Source: Denitrificimonas caeni
GTDB lineage: Bacteria; Pseudomonadota; Gammaproteobacteria; Pseudomonadales; Pseudomonadaceae
Assembly (NCBI RefSeq): GCF_905120345.1
Contig: NZ_CAJHOA010000002.1
Span: 43,773 to 107,772 of the forward strand
Direction of reading: 5' to 3'
DNA: 64,000 bases
A model generated the notes under the pieces. It saw only the letters and a list, made by a program, of their open reading frames with translations, was not told where the DNA came from and did no database searches. The translations under genes and the position numbers were made by a program. Within the stretch, counting starts at the first letter, position 1. Each line of letters starts with the position of its first letter. Below are positions 37,717 through 46,356 of the stretch, in pieces.

Positions 37717-38646
37717 TCAGTCCTGATCAAGGCGCTGCCACTGTTGTTTCTCATACAACGGATAGAGGTGACTGACCGTGCGGATCAACTCATAGCGAGT
37801 CAAACTGACCTGAGCAAAGCGCTCGGGAATTGGCAGTCGTAACACTTGATTCATGTCCATCCCCGTCTGCGCCGCCTCACGTAAGGCGCTATCGAGCCAA
37901 GTCAAATAATCACGCATCTGCACAAAGGGTTGTGCGTCACTGGCCAGCGGGCCATGACCGGGCACAATCAGTGTCCATGGCAGTTTTTCTAAGGTATCGA
38001 TGTCCGCCAACCACGCTGCAAGTCCTGGAGTATTGGGCGTGGCTAAAGCGCGCTGATAAAAGACTAAGTCACCGGCAAATAACACCCCAGTACGCTGATC
38101 TAAAATCACCAAGTCCGCGCCGGTATGCCCCGTCAGGCTTAAGAGCTGTAACGGGTGTCCGCCAATCGTTAAGACGCCCGCCTCAACAAGCTGTGAGGGT
38201 AATAGCACTTCGGTGCCACGCATCCAATCGCCAACCACGCGGTACATATTTTCCGCCATGTGATTGCCCTGCTCTTGCAGCAGCTGTTTGCTGCCAGCCA
38301 GCGCCGCAATTGGTACATCAGCAAAGGCTTGATTACCGAGGACATGATCGGGATGGTGATGGGTTAGCAAGACTTGAATGACCGGTTTATCGGTGACCGT
38401 AGCAATCGCGGCGCGCAAGGCTTTGCCATAGGCCAAGGACGGGCCGGTATCAATCACTACCACGCCAGTATCGGTGACAATAAAGGCGGCATTGACAATA
38501 TTGCCGCCATTTTCAAAGTTAAAGTTTTCCGTGGAGCCTTCTAGCAGCCAGGTGTTTTCGGCTATTTTTTTTGGGGTTAACTGATAGTCAGCCCAAGCGC
38601 TAAAGCTCAATATACTGCTACATAAAAAGATCAATAAGCAACGCAT
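37717..38646 (-). CDS. Quinoprotein relay system zinc metallohydrolase (MBL fold)
   Basis: A 309-residue exported metallo-beta-lactamase-fold protein. Signal peptide MRCLLIFLCSSILSFSAWAD, zinc motif VLLTHHHPDHVLGNQAF at residues 93-109, then LSLTGHTGADLVIL and IVPGHGPLASDA. Family members accompany PQQ alcohol dehydrogenases, with a SoxYZ-like carrier and a special substrate-binding protein, as here. The reaction is unknown. AGGTGAGG lies before the ATG. Confidence 0.83.
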   Translation of the reverse strand: MRCLLIFLCSSILSFSAWADYQLTPKKIAENTWLLEGSTENFNFENGGNIVNAAFIVTDTGVVVIDTGPSLAYGKALRAAIATVTDKPVIQVLLTHHHPDHVLGNQAFADVPIAALAGSKQLLQEQGNHMAENMYRVVGDWMRGTEVLLPSQLVEAGVLTIGGHPLQLLSLTGHTGADLVILDQRTGVLFAGDLVFYQRALATPNTPGLAAWLADIDTLEKLPWTLIVPGHGPLASDAQPFVQMRDYLTWLDSALREAAQTGMDMNQVLRLPIPERFAQVSLTRYELIRTVSHLYPLYEKQQWQRLDQD

Positions 38647-38760
38647 AACCTCACCTCAATCGATCAAAAAAGACGCAGCTCAGTGACGGCGCAACGCCTA
38701 GCAACACGCGACGCGCAAACGGCGCAAACGGCGCAAACAGCACTAACGGCATGCTGCGCG

Positions 38761-39513
38761 CTAAGGAATATCTGCGGTAAATTCATTGCCGTTGTTATCA
38801 CGGAGCCACAACTGCGTTTCTGGATGGCCCTTAATCCCCAAAGTCAGGGTTGGGTTTTCACTCACCGCAGAAAATAAATCGATGCGCGCCAGCACCGCAC
38901 CGGAACGATCGCGCAGCTCGGCTTGGTTGACATAAAACTCAGGAATCGAATCGACCAAACCATTATCCATCGGATGAGAAACGCTTAAGCGTAAACGGCT
39001 GTTATCGCCGGCCTTAAAACGCGCACCAAAGATTTCTCCGAGATGGTCTTCCCAGCCTTCCTGCGCCCTGACCACGCTGGGCGCACTGCAACCGCCACCA
39101 GCCGCTTCCACTCGCGCTGAGCCGACATGCCAGATGCCGTCATCCATTAACAATGCCGCACGAATCGGCGTGGCTTGTTCAACACGAATACGCACCGCCA
39201 AAAACTTTTCCAGTTCAGCACTGGGATACAAGGTCAAGACTTGCGGAATCGGATTGAGCTCCGCCCAAATCATCACCCGCTCGACTTTGCCAGGCAACGC
39301 CCGCGCATCCACTTCAATCGGCACTTGTCGTGCATCTTCGGCAAACGGCGGCACGCTAACCTTTACCGCCTCGTCAAAAACAAAGTCAGCATTGTCGAGG
39401 AGACGCTGATGGAAGTATTCCCACATCACCGAAGGCTGCGGATCACCTTCAACGGCATGCGCCCAGCAGGATGTTAGGGTCAAGGCTAAGGCATAGATAA
39501 TACGCGTGTTCAT
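38761..39513 (-). CDS. Quinoprotein-associated SoxYZ-like carrier protein
   Basis: 250 residues with a signal peptide (MNTRIIYALALTLTSCWAHA). The N-terminal half looks like SoxY and ends with VEAAGGGCSAPSV, whose Cys recalls the carrier cysteine of the SoxY GGCGG tail. The C-terminal half resembles SoxZ (RLRLSVSHPMDNGLVDS and IPEFYVNQAEL). It is thus a single-chain SoxYZ fusion as known next to PQQ-ADH genes; what it carries is unknown. The ATG at 39513 has GGAGGTGG upstream. Confidence 0.85.
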   Translation of the reverse strand: MNTRIIYALALTLTSCWAHAVEGDPQPSVMWEYFHQRLLDNADFVFDEAVKVSVPPFAEDARQVPIEVDARALPGKVERVMIWAELNPIPQVLTLYPSAELEKFLAVRIRVEQATPIRAALLMDDGIWHVGSARVEAAGGGCSAPSVVRAQEGWEDHLGEIFGARFKAGDNSRLRLSVSHPMDNGLVDSIPEFYVNQAELRDRSGAVLARIDLFSAVSENPTLTLGIKGHPETQLWLRDNNGNEFTADIP

Positions 39514-39553
39514 ACCACCTCCAGCGTTACGACACAGGGATAGGATGTTGCAG

Positions 39554-40453
39554 TTACTGGTACAAACCAGGCACTTCATAGCTCAAATGGTATTTCGCAT
39601 ACAAGGCCTGCATACGCCCATCGGCAATCATCGCTTCGGTGAGGGCTTCCACGGCATAGGCCAGCTGACGATTGCTTTCATGCACCGCCATGCCCACATC
39701 CCAAGTCGCTTGGCCCAAGTTTGGATAGGCTGCATCAGATTTTTTCAGCGCCTCGTCTTTGGCTTGACTCAGTAGCCATTCCAATTCACCGCGCATCGCC
39801 ATCACAGCATCAACCTTGCCCTCTTGCATGGCCGCAAAAGCTGCCGTCGGACTGACAAAGTGTTTAACACTGGAACTGAGGCGTCCAGCAAAAGCAGTGA
39901 GCAAGTAAAACGAAGGGACTGAATCATCCTCAACCCCAACGGGGTGATACTGAAACACACCAACGGTTTCCAAGTTCTTGATGCGGCGACTGTTATAGAC
40001 GGTCAGCCAGCGTTCACGCTGGTAGGGGCCAAACATCACCACCAGCTCGTTGACCAGCTCACCCAGCTCATTGCGGCGATTGGAAAACTCACGATCGTAA
40101 GGCACGCGCAGCATTAGATCGGCGCGAATATCCTTGCGTAAATAATGACCGCGCCAAATAAAATTGCGCAAATCATCATCGAGTTTTTCACCCGGTGTCA
40201 TCCAGATTATCTCTAAGGTGACGCCCAGTTCTTGCGCAACCTGCTCAGCTAATTCGACATCCACACCTTGCGGCTGACCATCAAGGCGAAAACTATAGGG
40301 CGCAAAGTTTTCGTAGACAGCGACTTTTAATGTACCTGCGGCGATCATGTCATCGTATGTGCGCACCGCAGTGCTGAGACTTTCGGCATACAGCTGTGCG
40401 CTCAGCGACAGACTGATTGCAGCACACAACGCGATTAAGATTCGACGCATCAT
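39554..40453 (-). CDS. Quinoprotein-associated periplasmic substrate-binding protein
   Basis: About 299 residues, with signal peptide ILIALCAAISLSLSAQLYAE, then a family-3-type solute-binding fold: GTLKVAVYENFAPYSFRLDG, QPQGVDVELAEQVAQELGVT and PYPNLGQATW-like C-terminal parts. It belongs to the group of ABC-type binding proteins tied to PQQ dehydrogenases (XoxJ/MxaJ-like role), with no transporter beside it. Such proteins are thought to assist maturation of the dehydrogenase. The start is at 40453 (ATG, GGAG upstream); a GTG at 40462 overlaps the preceding stop. Confidence 0.83.
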   Translation of the reverse strand: MMRRILIALCAAISLSLSAQLYAESLSTAVRTYDDMIAAGTLKVAVYENFAPYSFRLDGQPQGVDVELAEQVAQELGVTLEIIWMTPGEKLDDDLRNFIWRGHYLRKDIRADLMLRVPYDREFSNRRNELGELVNELVVMFGPYQRERWLTVYNSRRIKNLETVGVFQYHPVGVEDDSVPSFYLLTAFAGRLSSSVKHFVSPTAAFAAMQEGKVDAVMAMRGELEWLLSQAKDEALKKSDAAYPNLGQATWDVGMAVHESNRQLAYAVEALTEAMIADGRMQALYAKYHLSYEVPGLYQ

Positions 40454-40458
40454 CGTTA

Positions 40459-40896
40459 TCACTCCGGTACAGGACGGCTTTCAATGTAGGTTCGAATCGC
40501 CCACAGCGCTTCTTGGCTTAAATAGTCGGCCATTCTTGGCATATACACCGCGCCATTGCGCACCGCACCATTGATCACGCGCTCTTTATACCAATCATCG
40601 CCGTCCAGACCGACTTCTAATAAACGCAAATCAGGAGCAATGCCACCGGACATGGCTTCTAGGCCATGGCAACGTGCGCAGTTTTGGTTATAGGCTGATG
40701 AGCCAATTTCGATCGCCAACTCATTTTGTTCATTCGGCGCGCGGTAGGGGTTTTCATCCAACCACTCGGCACCCAAAGCATGCAATTCACCGGTATTAAC
40801 ACTCTGCGGCACCACATCACCGTGTGCGTATGCAGCGCTAGAGAACCCGAAAGTTGCGGCGATTAATGCGGCAAATATTGTATTTTTCTTATTCAT
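40459..40896 (-). CDS. pedF: Cytochrome c550 of the PQQ alcohol dehydrogenase (PedF/ExaB-like)
   Basis: 145 residues. Signal peptide MNKKNTIFAALIAATFGFSS to AYA, one heme motif C73-x-x-C76-H77 in YNQNCARCHGLEA, and a likely Met axial ligand in VYMPRMADYL. It takes electrons from the quinoprotein dehydrogenase in the periplasm. It is divergent from pedE. The ATG at 40896 has GGTGGAA upstream. Confidence 0.9.
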   Translation of the reverse strand: MNKKNTIFAALIAATFGFSSAAYAHGDVVPQSVNTGELHALGAEWLDENPYRAPNEQNELAIEIGSSAYNQNCARCHGLEAMSGGIAPDLRLLEVGLDGDDWYKERVINGAVRNGAVYMPRMADYLSQEALWAIRTYIESRPVPE

Positions 40897-40985
40897 TATT
40901 TCCACCATCAAAAATGATATGTAAGACGTTCGCCAATCAGCTGAACCATGCCATTTATGTTAGAAATGCTACGGGCAGAGTTGAA

Positions 40986-40999
40986 CGCTGCTTTAGTGG
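40986..40999 (-). promoter_or_regulatory. CTAAAG-type motif upstream of pedF
   Basis: Minus strand CCACTAAAGCAGCG, 90 bp upstream of the pedF start. It is nearly identical to CCACTAAAGCTGCG 81 bp before the porin gene at 57110-57123. The 313-bp divergent region 40897-41209 contains no gene and should hold both promoters. A GGGAATATCTCCCG-like inverted repeat lies around 41083-41096. Confidence 0.55.
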
Positions 41000-41209
41000 T
41001 CGAGAACCACGCCCTTAGTAGTAGGTGCAAAGGTATACAAAATAAGCGTTTTAGAAGCACTGCCAATTGATCTGCCACCTGGGAATATCTCCCGCCACCA
41101 ACGGGAAAAATTCCGTATGCATCCTCCTCGTACTTTCACACCATGGAGACCGTCACTGCGCAGAGATCTGGCGCACGACTCACAACATGTAACCACGGGA
41201 AGTACAGCA

Positions 41210-43069
41210 ATGATAAAACAACAATTACCCAGCTCTGCCAAACCCTTAGCCCTGGCCGTCAAGGGCTTAATCTTAGGCGCCACCCTACTTGGCTCCAGCC
41301 TCAGCTTTGCGACGCCAGTGACCTGGGAAGATATTGCGCAGGATCACTTATCCACTAACAACGTTTTGCAATACGGGATGGGCACCAACGCTCAGCGCTA
41401 CAGCCCACTCAGCAAAATTAACGAAGACAACGTGTTCAAGCTGACCCCAGCTTGGAGCTATTCGTTCGGTGATGAGAAACAGCGCGGCCAAGAATCACAA
41501 GCAGTGATTCATGACGGTATTATTTATGTCACCGGTTCGTATTCACGGGTCTGGGCACTGGATGCCAAAACCGGTAAACGCCTGTGGAACTACAGCCATC
41601 GTCTGCCTGACGATATCCGTCCATGCTGTGACGTAGTGAACCGTGGCGTAGCGATCTTCGGCGATAAAGTATACTTTGGTACGCTCGATGCACGCGTTGT
41701 TGCGCTGAATAAAGACACCGGTAAAGTGGTCTGGAACAAGAAATTTGGTGATCACGCCGCCGGTTACACCATGACCGGTGCGCCAACCATGGCCAAAGAC
41801 GCCAAAACCGGCAAAGTCCTGCTGATTCACGGCAGCTCCGGTGATGAGTTTGGTGTGGTCGGTCAACTCTTTGCTCGCGATCCTGATACCGGTGAAGAAG
41901 TGTGGATGCGTCCATTCGTTGAAGGCCATATGGGCCGCCTCAACGGTAAAGACAGCACGCCTACCGGTGATATTAAAGCGCCGTCATGGCCCGATGATCC
42001 AAATCACCCAACGGGTAAAAAAGAAGCCTGGAGTCAAGGCGGTGGTGCGCCTTGGCAGAGCGCAAGCTTTGACGAAGAAACTAACACTATTATTATTGGT
42101 GCCGGTAACCCAGCACCTTGGAATGGTTGGGAGCGTACCGCTGAGGGCGGCGATCCAAAAGATTTCGATAGCCTCTACACATCTGGCCAGTTGGGCGTTG
42201 ACGCTACCACCGGTGAAGTTAAATGGTTCTACCAGCACACCCCGAACGATGCATGGGACTTTTCAGGTAACAACGAGTTAGTGCTGTTTGATCACAAAGA
42301 TAAAAGCGGTAAGGTCACCAAAGCTACTGCGCACGCTGACCGTAACGGCTTCTTCTATGTCGTTGATCGCAACAACGGCAAGTTGAAAAACGCCTTCCCA
42401 TTTGTCGATGGCATCACTTGGGCTTCGCATATTGACTTGGAAACCGGTCGTCCGGTTGAAAACGAAGGACAGCGTCCAGCTAAGCCTGAGCCCGGTGAGA
42501 AACGCGGTAAGTCAGTGGAAGTTTCACCGCCGTTCTTAGGTGGTAAAAACTGGAACCCAATGGCGTACAGTCAAGACACCGGCTTGTTCTATGTACCGGC
42601 TAACCACTGGAAAGAAGATTACTGGACTGAAGAAGTCAGCTACAAAAAAGGTTCGGCTTACTTAGGTCAAGGCTTCCGCATCAAACGTCTGTTTGATGAC
42701 CACGTCGGTATCTTACGCGCGATGGACCCTACCACCGGTAAAGTGGCCTGGGAACATAAAGAGAAGTTACCTTTGTGGGCTGGCGTGCTGGCGACCAAAG
42801 GTAACCTCGTGTTTACCGGAACCAGTGACGGTTATTTCAAAGCCTTTAACGCTAAAACCGGTAAAGAGCTGTGGAAATTCCAAACCGGTAGTGGCGTGAT
42901 TTCACCACCAGTGACGTGGGAAATGGATGGTCAGCAATACATCGGCGTGACCTCAGGTTACGGCGGCGCGGTACCACTGTGGGGTGGCGATATGGCTGAG
43001 TTAACCAAGCCGGTTGCTCAAGGTGGCTCATTCTGGGTGTTCAAACTGCCTGAGTGGGACAAGAAGTAA
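41210..43069 (+). CDS. pedE: PQQ-dependent alcohol dehydrogenase, calcium-type (PedE/ExaA-like)
   Basis: A 619-residue periplasmic quinoprotein. The signal peptide ends around SLSFA (residue 34). Disulfide pair Cys139-Cys140 (IRPCCDVVNRG), ligands Glu213 (SSGDEFG), Asn300 and catalytic Asp350 in NDAWDFSGNNE. Position 352 is Ser, not Asp, as in calcium-dependent PedE/ExaA. It is the partner of the lanthanide-type paralogue at 35662. The conserved protein begins at the ATG at 41210; the longer frame from 41117 crosses the leader. Confidence 0.92.
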   Translation: MIKQQLPSSAKPLALAVKGLILGATLLGSSLSFATPVTWEDIAQDHLSTNNVLQYGMGTNAQRYSPLSKINEDNVFKLTPAWSYSFGDEKQRGQESQAVIHDGIIYVTGSYSRVWALDAKTGKRLWNYSHRLPDDIRPCCDVVNRGVAIFGDKVYFGTLDARVVALNKDTGKVVWNKKFGDHAAGYTMTGAPTMAKDAKTGKVLLIHGSSGDEFGVVGQLFARDPDTGEEVWMRPFVEGHMGRLNGKDSTPTGDIKAPSWPDDPNHPTGKKEAWSQGGGAPWQSASFDEETNTIIIGAGNPAPWNGWERTAEGGDPKDFDSLYTSGQLGVDATTGEVKWFYQHTPNDAWDFSGNNELVLFDHKDKSGKVTKATAHADRNGFFYVVDRNNGKLKNAFPFVDGITWASHIDLETGRPVENEGQRPAKPEPGEKRGKSVEVSPPFLGGKNWNPMAYSQDTGLFYVPANHWKEDYWTEEVSYKKGSAYLGQGFRIKRLFDDHVGILRAMDPTTGKVAWEHKEKLPLWAGVLATKGNLVFTGTSDGYFKAFNAKTGKELWKFQTGSGVISPPVTWEMDGQQYIGVTSGYGGAVPLWGGDMAELTKPVAQGGSFWVFKLPEWDKK

Positions 43070-43098
43070 TCACCACACGTCTATTCACTTAGCACTCA

Positions 43099-43128
43099 CC
43101 GCTGCTGTGCTCGCGCAGCAGCGGTTTT
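43099..43128 (+). terminator. Terminator after pedE
   Basis: Perfect 9-bp stem CCGCTGCTG / CAGCAGCGG followed by TTTT. It lies between pedE and the pentapeptide-repeat gene and may reduce read-through. Confidence 0.75.
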
Positions 43129-43143
43129 CCTGAGGAACTCGAT

Positions 43144-43785
43144 ATGCAACGCCATCTTTTAACTGCTTTAGCGCTGGTGATCAGCACCGGCGTTTGCGCC
43201 AATCAAGACGACGTCCCAACGATCAATGGCTGTAAGCTTGAACCCGCCAGTAACTGTGCCGGCATGGATTTGCGTAATGCCGATCTCAGCAATATGAATT
43301 TGAAAAAAATCAACTTCGACAAAGCCAACTTATCCGGTGCCAACTTACGTCACACGCAATTGGATCTGGCCACCCTCAATCAAGCCAACTTAACCGGCGC
43401 CAACCTGACCCGCGCCAGCCTGCAACAAGCCAGCTTACGCGGGGCTAATCTGGATAATACCAAACTGATCGCGATCACTGGCTGGGCACTGATGGCGCAA
43501 GGGGCAAAAGGTAAAAATACTGATTTCAACGGAGCCAATTTAGATTTCGCCCGCTTTTCCGGTGCTAAGTTACCGGGTGCTAATTTTAATGCGGCCAACC
43601 TAGAAATGGCTTGGCTGAATAAAAGCGATTTACGCAAGGCCACTTTTATCGATGCCAATCTGCAAGAGTCAAAACTTAGCGAAGCCAATATGGCGAAAGC
43701 CAATATGACCGGCGCGCGCCGTCACTACGCCACCTTCCTCGGAACCTTTATGGAAGGCTGCACGGCATGTCCGCTCGATTGGTAA
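43144..43785 (+). CDS. Exported pentapeptide-repeat protein
   Basis: 213 residues. Signal peptide MQRHLLTALALVISTGVCAN, then a right-handed quadrilateral beta-helix of A(D/N)Lxx repeats, for example ADLSNMNLKKINFDKANLSG and ANLTRASLQQASLRGANLDN, with a central break near residues 115-125. A C-terminal pair of cysteines lies in EGCTACPLDW. It is found beside pedE/exaA in Pseudomonas; its role is unknown, possibly structural in the periplasm. GAGGAAC lies before the ATG. Confidence 0.85.
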   Translation: MQRHLLTALALVISTGVCANQDDVPTINGCKLEPASNCAGMDLRNADLSNMNLKKINFDKANLSGANLRHTQLDLATLNQANLTGANLTRASLQQASLRGANLDNTKLIAITGWALMAQGAKGKNTDFNGANLDFARFSGAKLPGANFNAANLEMAWLNKSDLRKATFIDANLQESKLSEANMAKANMTGARRHYATFLGTFMEGCTACPLDW

Positions 43786-43831
43786 AACACATGTCTCAGC
43801 GAGTCGCTAATAGCGCTTAACTCAGCGCTTA

Positions 43832-44479
43832 TTAGCTGGCTTCACCAATACGCAGCACCCCAGTATCAATGGCTAAATGCACCAATTCCACATGCGAGCT
43901 GACCTGCAGTTTATGCTTGAGTAAGGTCATGTAGTTGGACACCGTTTTATGACTGATACAGAGTTTTGCGGCAATTTGCTGGGTCGGAAAGCCGCGCGAC
44001 AACATCACAAAGACCTCCATTTCACGCGGCGTCATACTTTGCAAACGCGGATCCAGCGCGCCGTGGCTGGACTTATGACAGGCCAACTGCGTGGCCAATT
44101 CCTGTTCAATATACATGTGCCCAGCCAGCGTGCGCCGTACGGCTTCAACCAACACATCGGGCGCGGAGCTTTTGGTAATATAGCCCGACGCGCCAGCATC
44201 TAAAGCTTGACGCACCAATGACAATTCATCGTGCATGCTAAAAAACAGCACCGGTAACTGCGGTAAACGTTGGCGCAAACGTCGACAGGTTTCTAAACCA
44301 CTGATCCCCGGCAAACCTATATCCAACACTACCAGATGCGGCGCTAATACCGGCACGCACTGCAAGGCGTCCTCGCCACTGCCGGCTTCATCGACCTGTA
44401 CCTCGGGCAATAAGGCTTTGAGTAAACTGGCATAGCCTTGACGCACCACCGCATGATCATCAACCAATAGTATTTTCAT
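43832..44479 (-). CDS. exaE: NarL-family response regulator (PedR2/ExaE-like)
   Basis: 215 residues. The receiver domain begins KILLVDDHAVVRQGYASLLK, with phospho-Asp in LVVLDIGLPGISGLETC and Lys in ASGYITKSSAP. The LuxR-type helix-turn-helix follows: MTPREMEVFVMLSRGFPTQQ, then IAAKLCISHKTVSNYMTLLK. It pairs with the kinase upstream (20-bp overlap). In P. putida the homologous PedS2/PedR2 pair controls the calcium/lanthanide switch between pedE and pedH, which fits the neighbours. The ATG at 44479 has AGGTG upstream. Confidence 0.87.
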   Translation of the reverse strand: MKILLVDDHAVVRQGYASLLKALLPEVQVDEAGSGEDALQCVPVLAPHLVVLDIGLPGISGLETCRRLRQRLPQLPVLFFSMHDELSLVRQALDAGASGYITKSSAPDVLVEAVRRTLAGHMYIEQELATQLACHKSSHGALDPRLQSMTPREMEVFVMLSRGFPTQQIAAKLCISHKTVSNYMTLLKHKLQVSSHVELVHLAIDTGVLRIGEAS

Positions 44480-45734
44480 TGTTGTCACCTGTCAGTGGTA
44501 AATAGAGATAAATACTCCAACCGCGACTGCTGCGCGCCTGAATCTGCAACTGTGCACCGAGGGTACGCGCGCGTTCGGCCATCGAGCGCAAGCCTAAACC
44601 TTGCTGTGGCAGCGCTGAGCCGCTGCCGTTATCGCGCAATAAGATACGCAAGGCATGATCTTTATACTGCAGCCAGAGCTGCACCTCTGTGGCCTGGGCA
44701 TGACGGCTGACATTGGTTAAGGCTTCTTGCAGAAAACGATAGAGCTGGTTTTTTTGCGCCACCGCTAACCGCGGAATAGCACCCAGAATATGCAAACGAC
44801 ACTGCCCAGCATGACTTTGCTGCCAGTGCTCCTGCAGGTTATCCAGCATTTCTACGACACTGAGGTGATCGAGCATGGCCGGGTACAGATCGCGCACTAA
44901 ACAGCGAAAGCCGGTTTGTAATTGCCGGCCATGTTCTTCCAAGACGTGCGCCACCGACAGCACAGTTTGCGGTTGCTCGTGCACCACTTGCAGTAGCTTA
45001 ATTTGCGCACGCATCCCCGCCACATATTGGCCTAAATCATCATGTAAGGTCTGCCCTAGACGGCTGCGCTCAGTGTCTTGCAAATTCAGCAGGGCACGGG
45101 TCAGTTGCACATTTTCAGCTTGCGTGGACTGTAACGCTGCGGCCATTTTATTAAACTGCTCGGCGAGCTGTTCCGCTTCCAGCAGCGGATAGGTTTGCAA
45201 ACGTACCGCCAACTGCCCTTCGCCCACTTGCTGCAACGCTAACAACACGTCATCCAACACCAACAAGCCACGACGGACCGCCCAACGAATGGTCAGCAAA
45301 GTCATGATCAGAGCTAAGGCAAAGACGCCAAGTAATTGCACAATCGAATCTTGTGCCTCTTCCACTTCATCTTCTGGATCAATCGCCAACAACAGCGCGC
45401 GGCCATCGTCCAACTCAATGCGGTGTAAAGGCGCGGGCTGCGGGTATAACCAGCGGGTTAAACGATCATGGTTCTGCGCAGCCGCACTTAAACGACTGCT
45501 TTCCCCTTCGGCCAGCAACTCCAGACGCACATGGCGTAAATAGCCTTCTAAACGAACAAAACGCTCAGGATCATTGGGGGCGGCTTCGGCTAAATAATCG
45601 ACCAACACTTGTGCTGCGCCTAACTCACGCTGCACATCGGCTTCAGCCTGACGCAATAGCACCACTAAGCAGACGCTAATCACCGCGGCAAAAAATAGCG
45701 TCACATAGACATTAATCCGCCATAGCGTCGACAT
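44460..45734 (-). CDS. exaD: Sensor histidine kinase (PedS2/ExaD-like)
   Basis: 424 residues. First membrane helix INVYVTLFFAAVISVCLVVL, a periplasmic domain of about 110 residues (ligand site), second helix IVQLLGVFALALIMTLLTIR, HAMP linker, then a HisKA_3 region with SRLGQTLHDDLGQYVAGMRA (phospho-His) and a small HATPase ending with GLGLRSMAERARTLGAQ. The periplasmic domain is acidic near residues 118-128 (IDPEDEVEEAQDS), which could bind metal ions; that is speculation. Operon with the response regulator. Confidence 0.86.
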   Translation of the reverse strand: MSTLWRINVYVTLFFAAVISVCLVVLLRQAEADVQRELGAAQVLVDYLAEAAPNDPERFVRLEGYLRHVRLELLAEGESSRLSAAAQNHDRLTRWLYPQPAPLHRIELDDGRALLLAIDPEDEVEEAQDSIVQLLGVFALALIMTLLTIRWAVRRGLLVLDDVLLALQQVGEGQLAVRLQTYPLLEAEQLAEQFNKMAAALQSTQAENVQLTRALLNLQDTERSRLGQTLHDDLGQYVAGMRAQIKLLQVVHEQPQTVLSVAHVLEEHGRQLQTGFRCLVRDLYPAMLDHLSVVEMLDNLQEHWQQSHAGQCRLHILGAIPRLAVAQKNQLYRFLQEALTNVSRHAQATEVQLWLQYKDHALRILLRDNGSGSALPQQGLGLRSMAERARTLGAQLQIQARSSRGWSIYLYLPLTGDNNENTIG

Positions 45735-45759
45735 CAGCTTGATCCTTGTGGGTTAAAGC

Positions 45760-46197
45760 TTACTTAACAACAAACTCGCCCTGCATCCCTTTACTCTCCA
45801 GGCCTTTGCAGAAGTATGGGTAGCTACCGGGTTTAATCGGCACAAAGAACATCTCCGCTTGGCCGGCGTCTTCAAACTCAAGCTCGGTCAACATCACCGC
45901 TTTCACTTCGATGCCACCGGCTTCAACTTTGCGTAAGTAAATCGATTGCATAAACTGTGGTGCTTGGAACGCGCACTCTTTTTGCCCGTTAGAAATCACC
46001 TTGAGACGGTAGGAACTGCCGGTTTGCAACTGATAGCTTTTTTCTGAAAAACTGTAATCACTTTGCTCAGAGCCCATAATTAAATCAGCTAGACGCTCAG
46101 GTTTAGTGGTCAAATCTCCGGCGGCGTGAACCGCATCAATCCCCGCCATACCACAGAGCAGCACCGTGGCTAAAGTCGTCGCTTTTAAAAAACTCAT
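45760..46197 (-). CDS. Periplasmic cupredoxin-like protein lacking histidine ligands
   Basis: 145 residues. Signal peptide MSFLKATTLATVLLCGMAGI, cut near AVHAA. The mature part is a short beta-sandwich: SYRLKVISNGQKECAFQAPQ, EAGGIEVKAVMLTELEFE and IKPGSYPYFCKGLESKGM. The C-terminal Cys130-x7-Met138 arrangement recalls a type I copper loop, but the only His (24) falls in the signal peptide, so a classical copper site is impossible. Cys75 and Cys130 could form a disulfide. It sits just before the exaDE operon, in the same direction, and divergent from the ABC cluster. Confidence 0.75.
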   Translation of the reverse strand: MSFLKATTLATVLLCGMAGIDAVHAAGDLTTKPERLADLIMGSEQSDYSFSEKSYQLQTGSSYRLKVISNGQKECAFQAPQFMQSIYLRKVEAGGIEVKAVMLTELEFEDAGQAEMFFVPIKPGSYPYFCKGLESKGMQGEFVVK

Positions 46198-46356
46198 AGT
46201 CTGTCTTCCTAGTTATTTTTATGACAAGTCCATGCTAATCAGACACCAATCTAAACAATCTCCTACCTTGGTACTGCCTAGTTGGTACTTTCTGCATATT
46301 CCTTTCGCGGCGCACTGTTCCTATGCTGGTTTTTAATTAGCGAGGACGTCTTTATT

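Noticed and set aside
37830-38381. A 183-residue plus-strand frame opposite the metallohydrolase gene
   Set aside because: Shadow of the MBL-fold gene, whose signal peptide and zinc motifs are clear.
41529-41929. Minus-strand frames opposite pedE
   Set aside because: Antisense shadows of a strongly conserved quinoprotein; similar shadows recur opposite the paralogue at 36534-36960.
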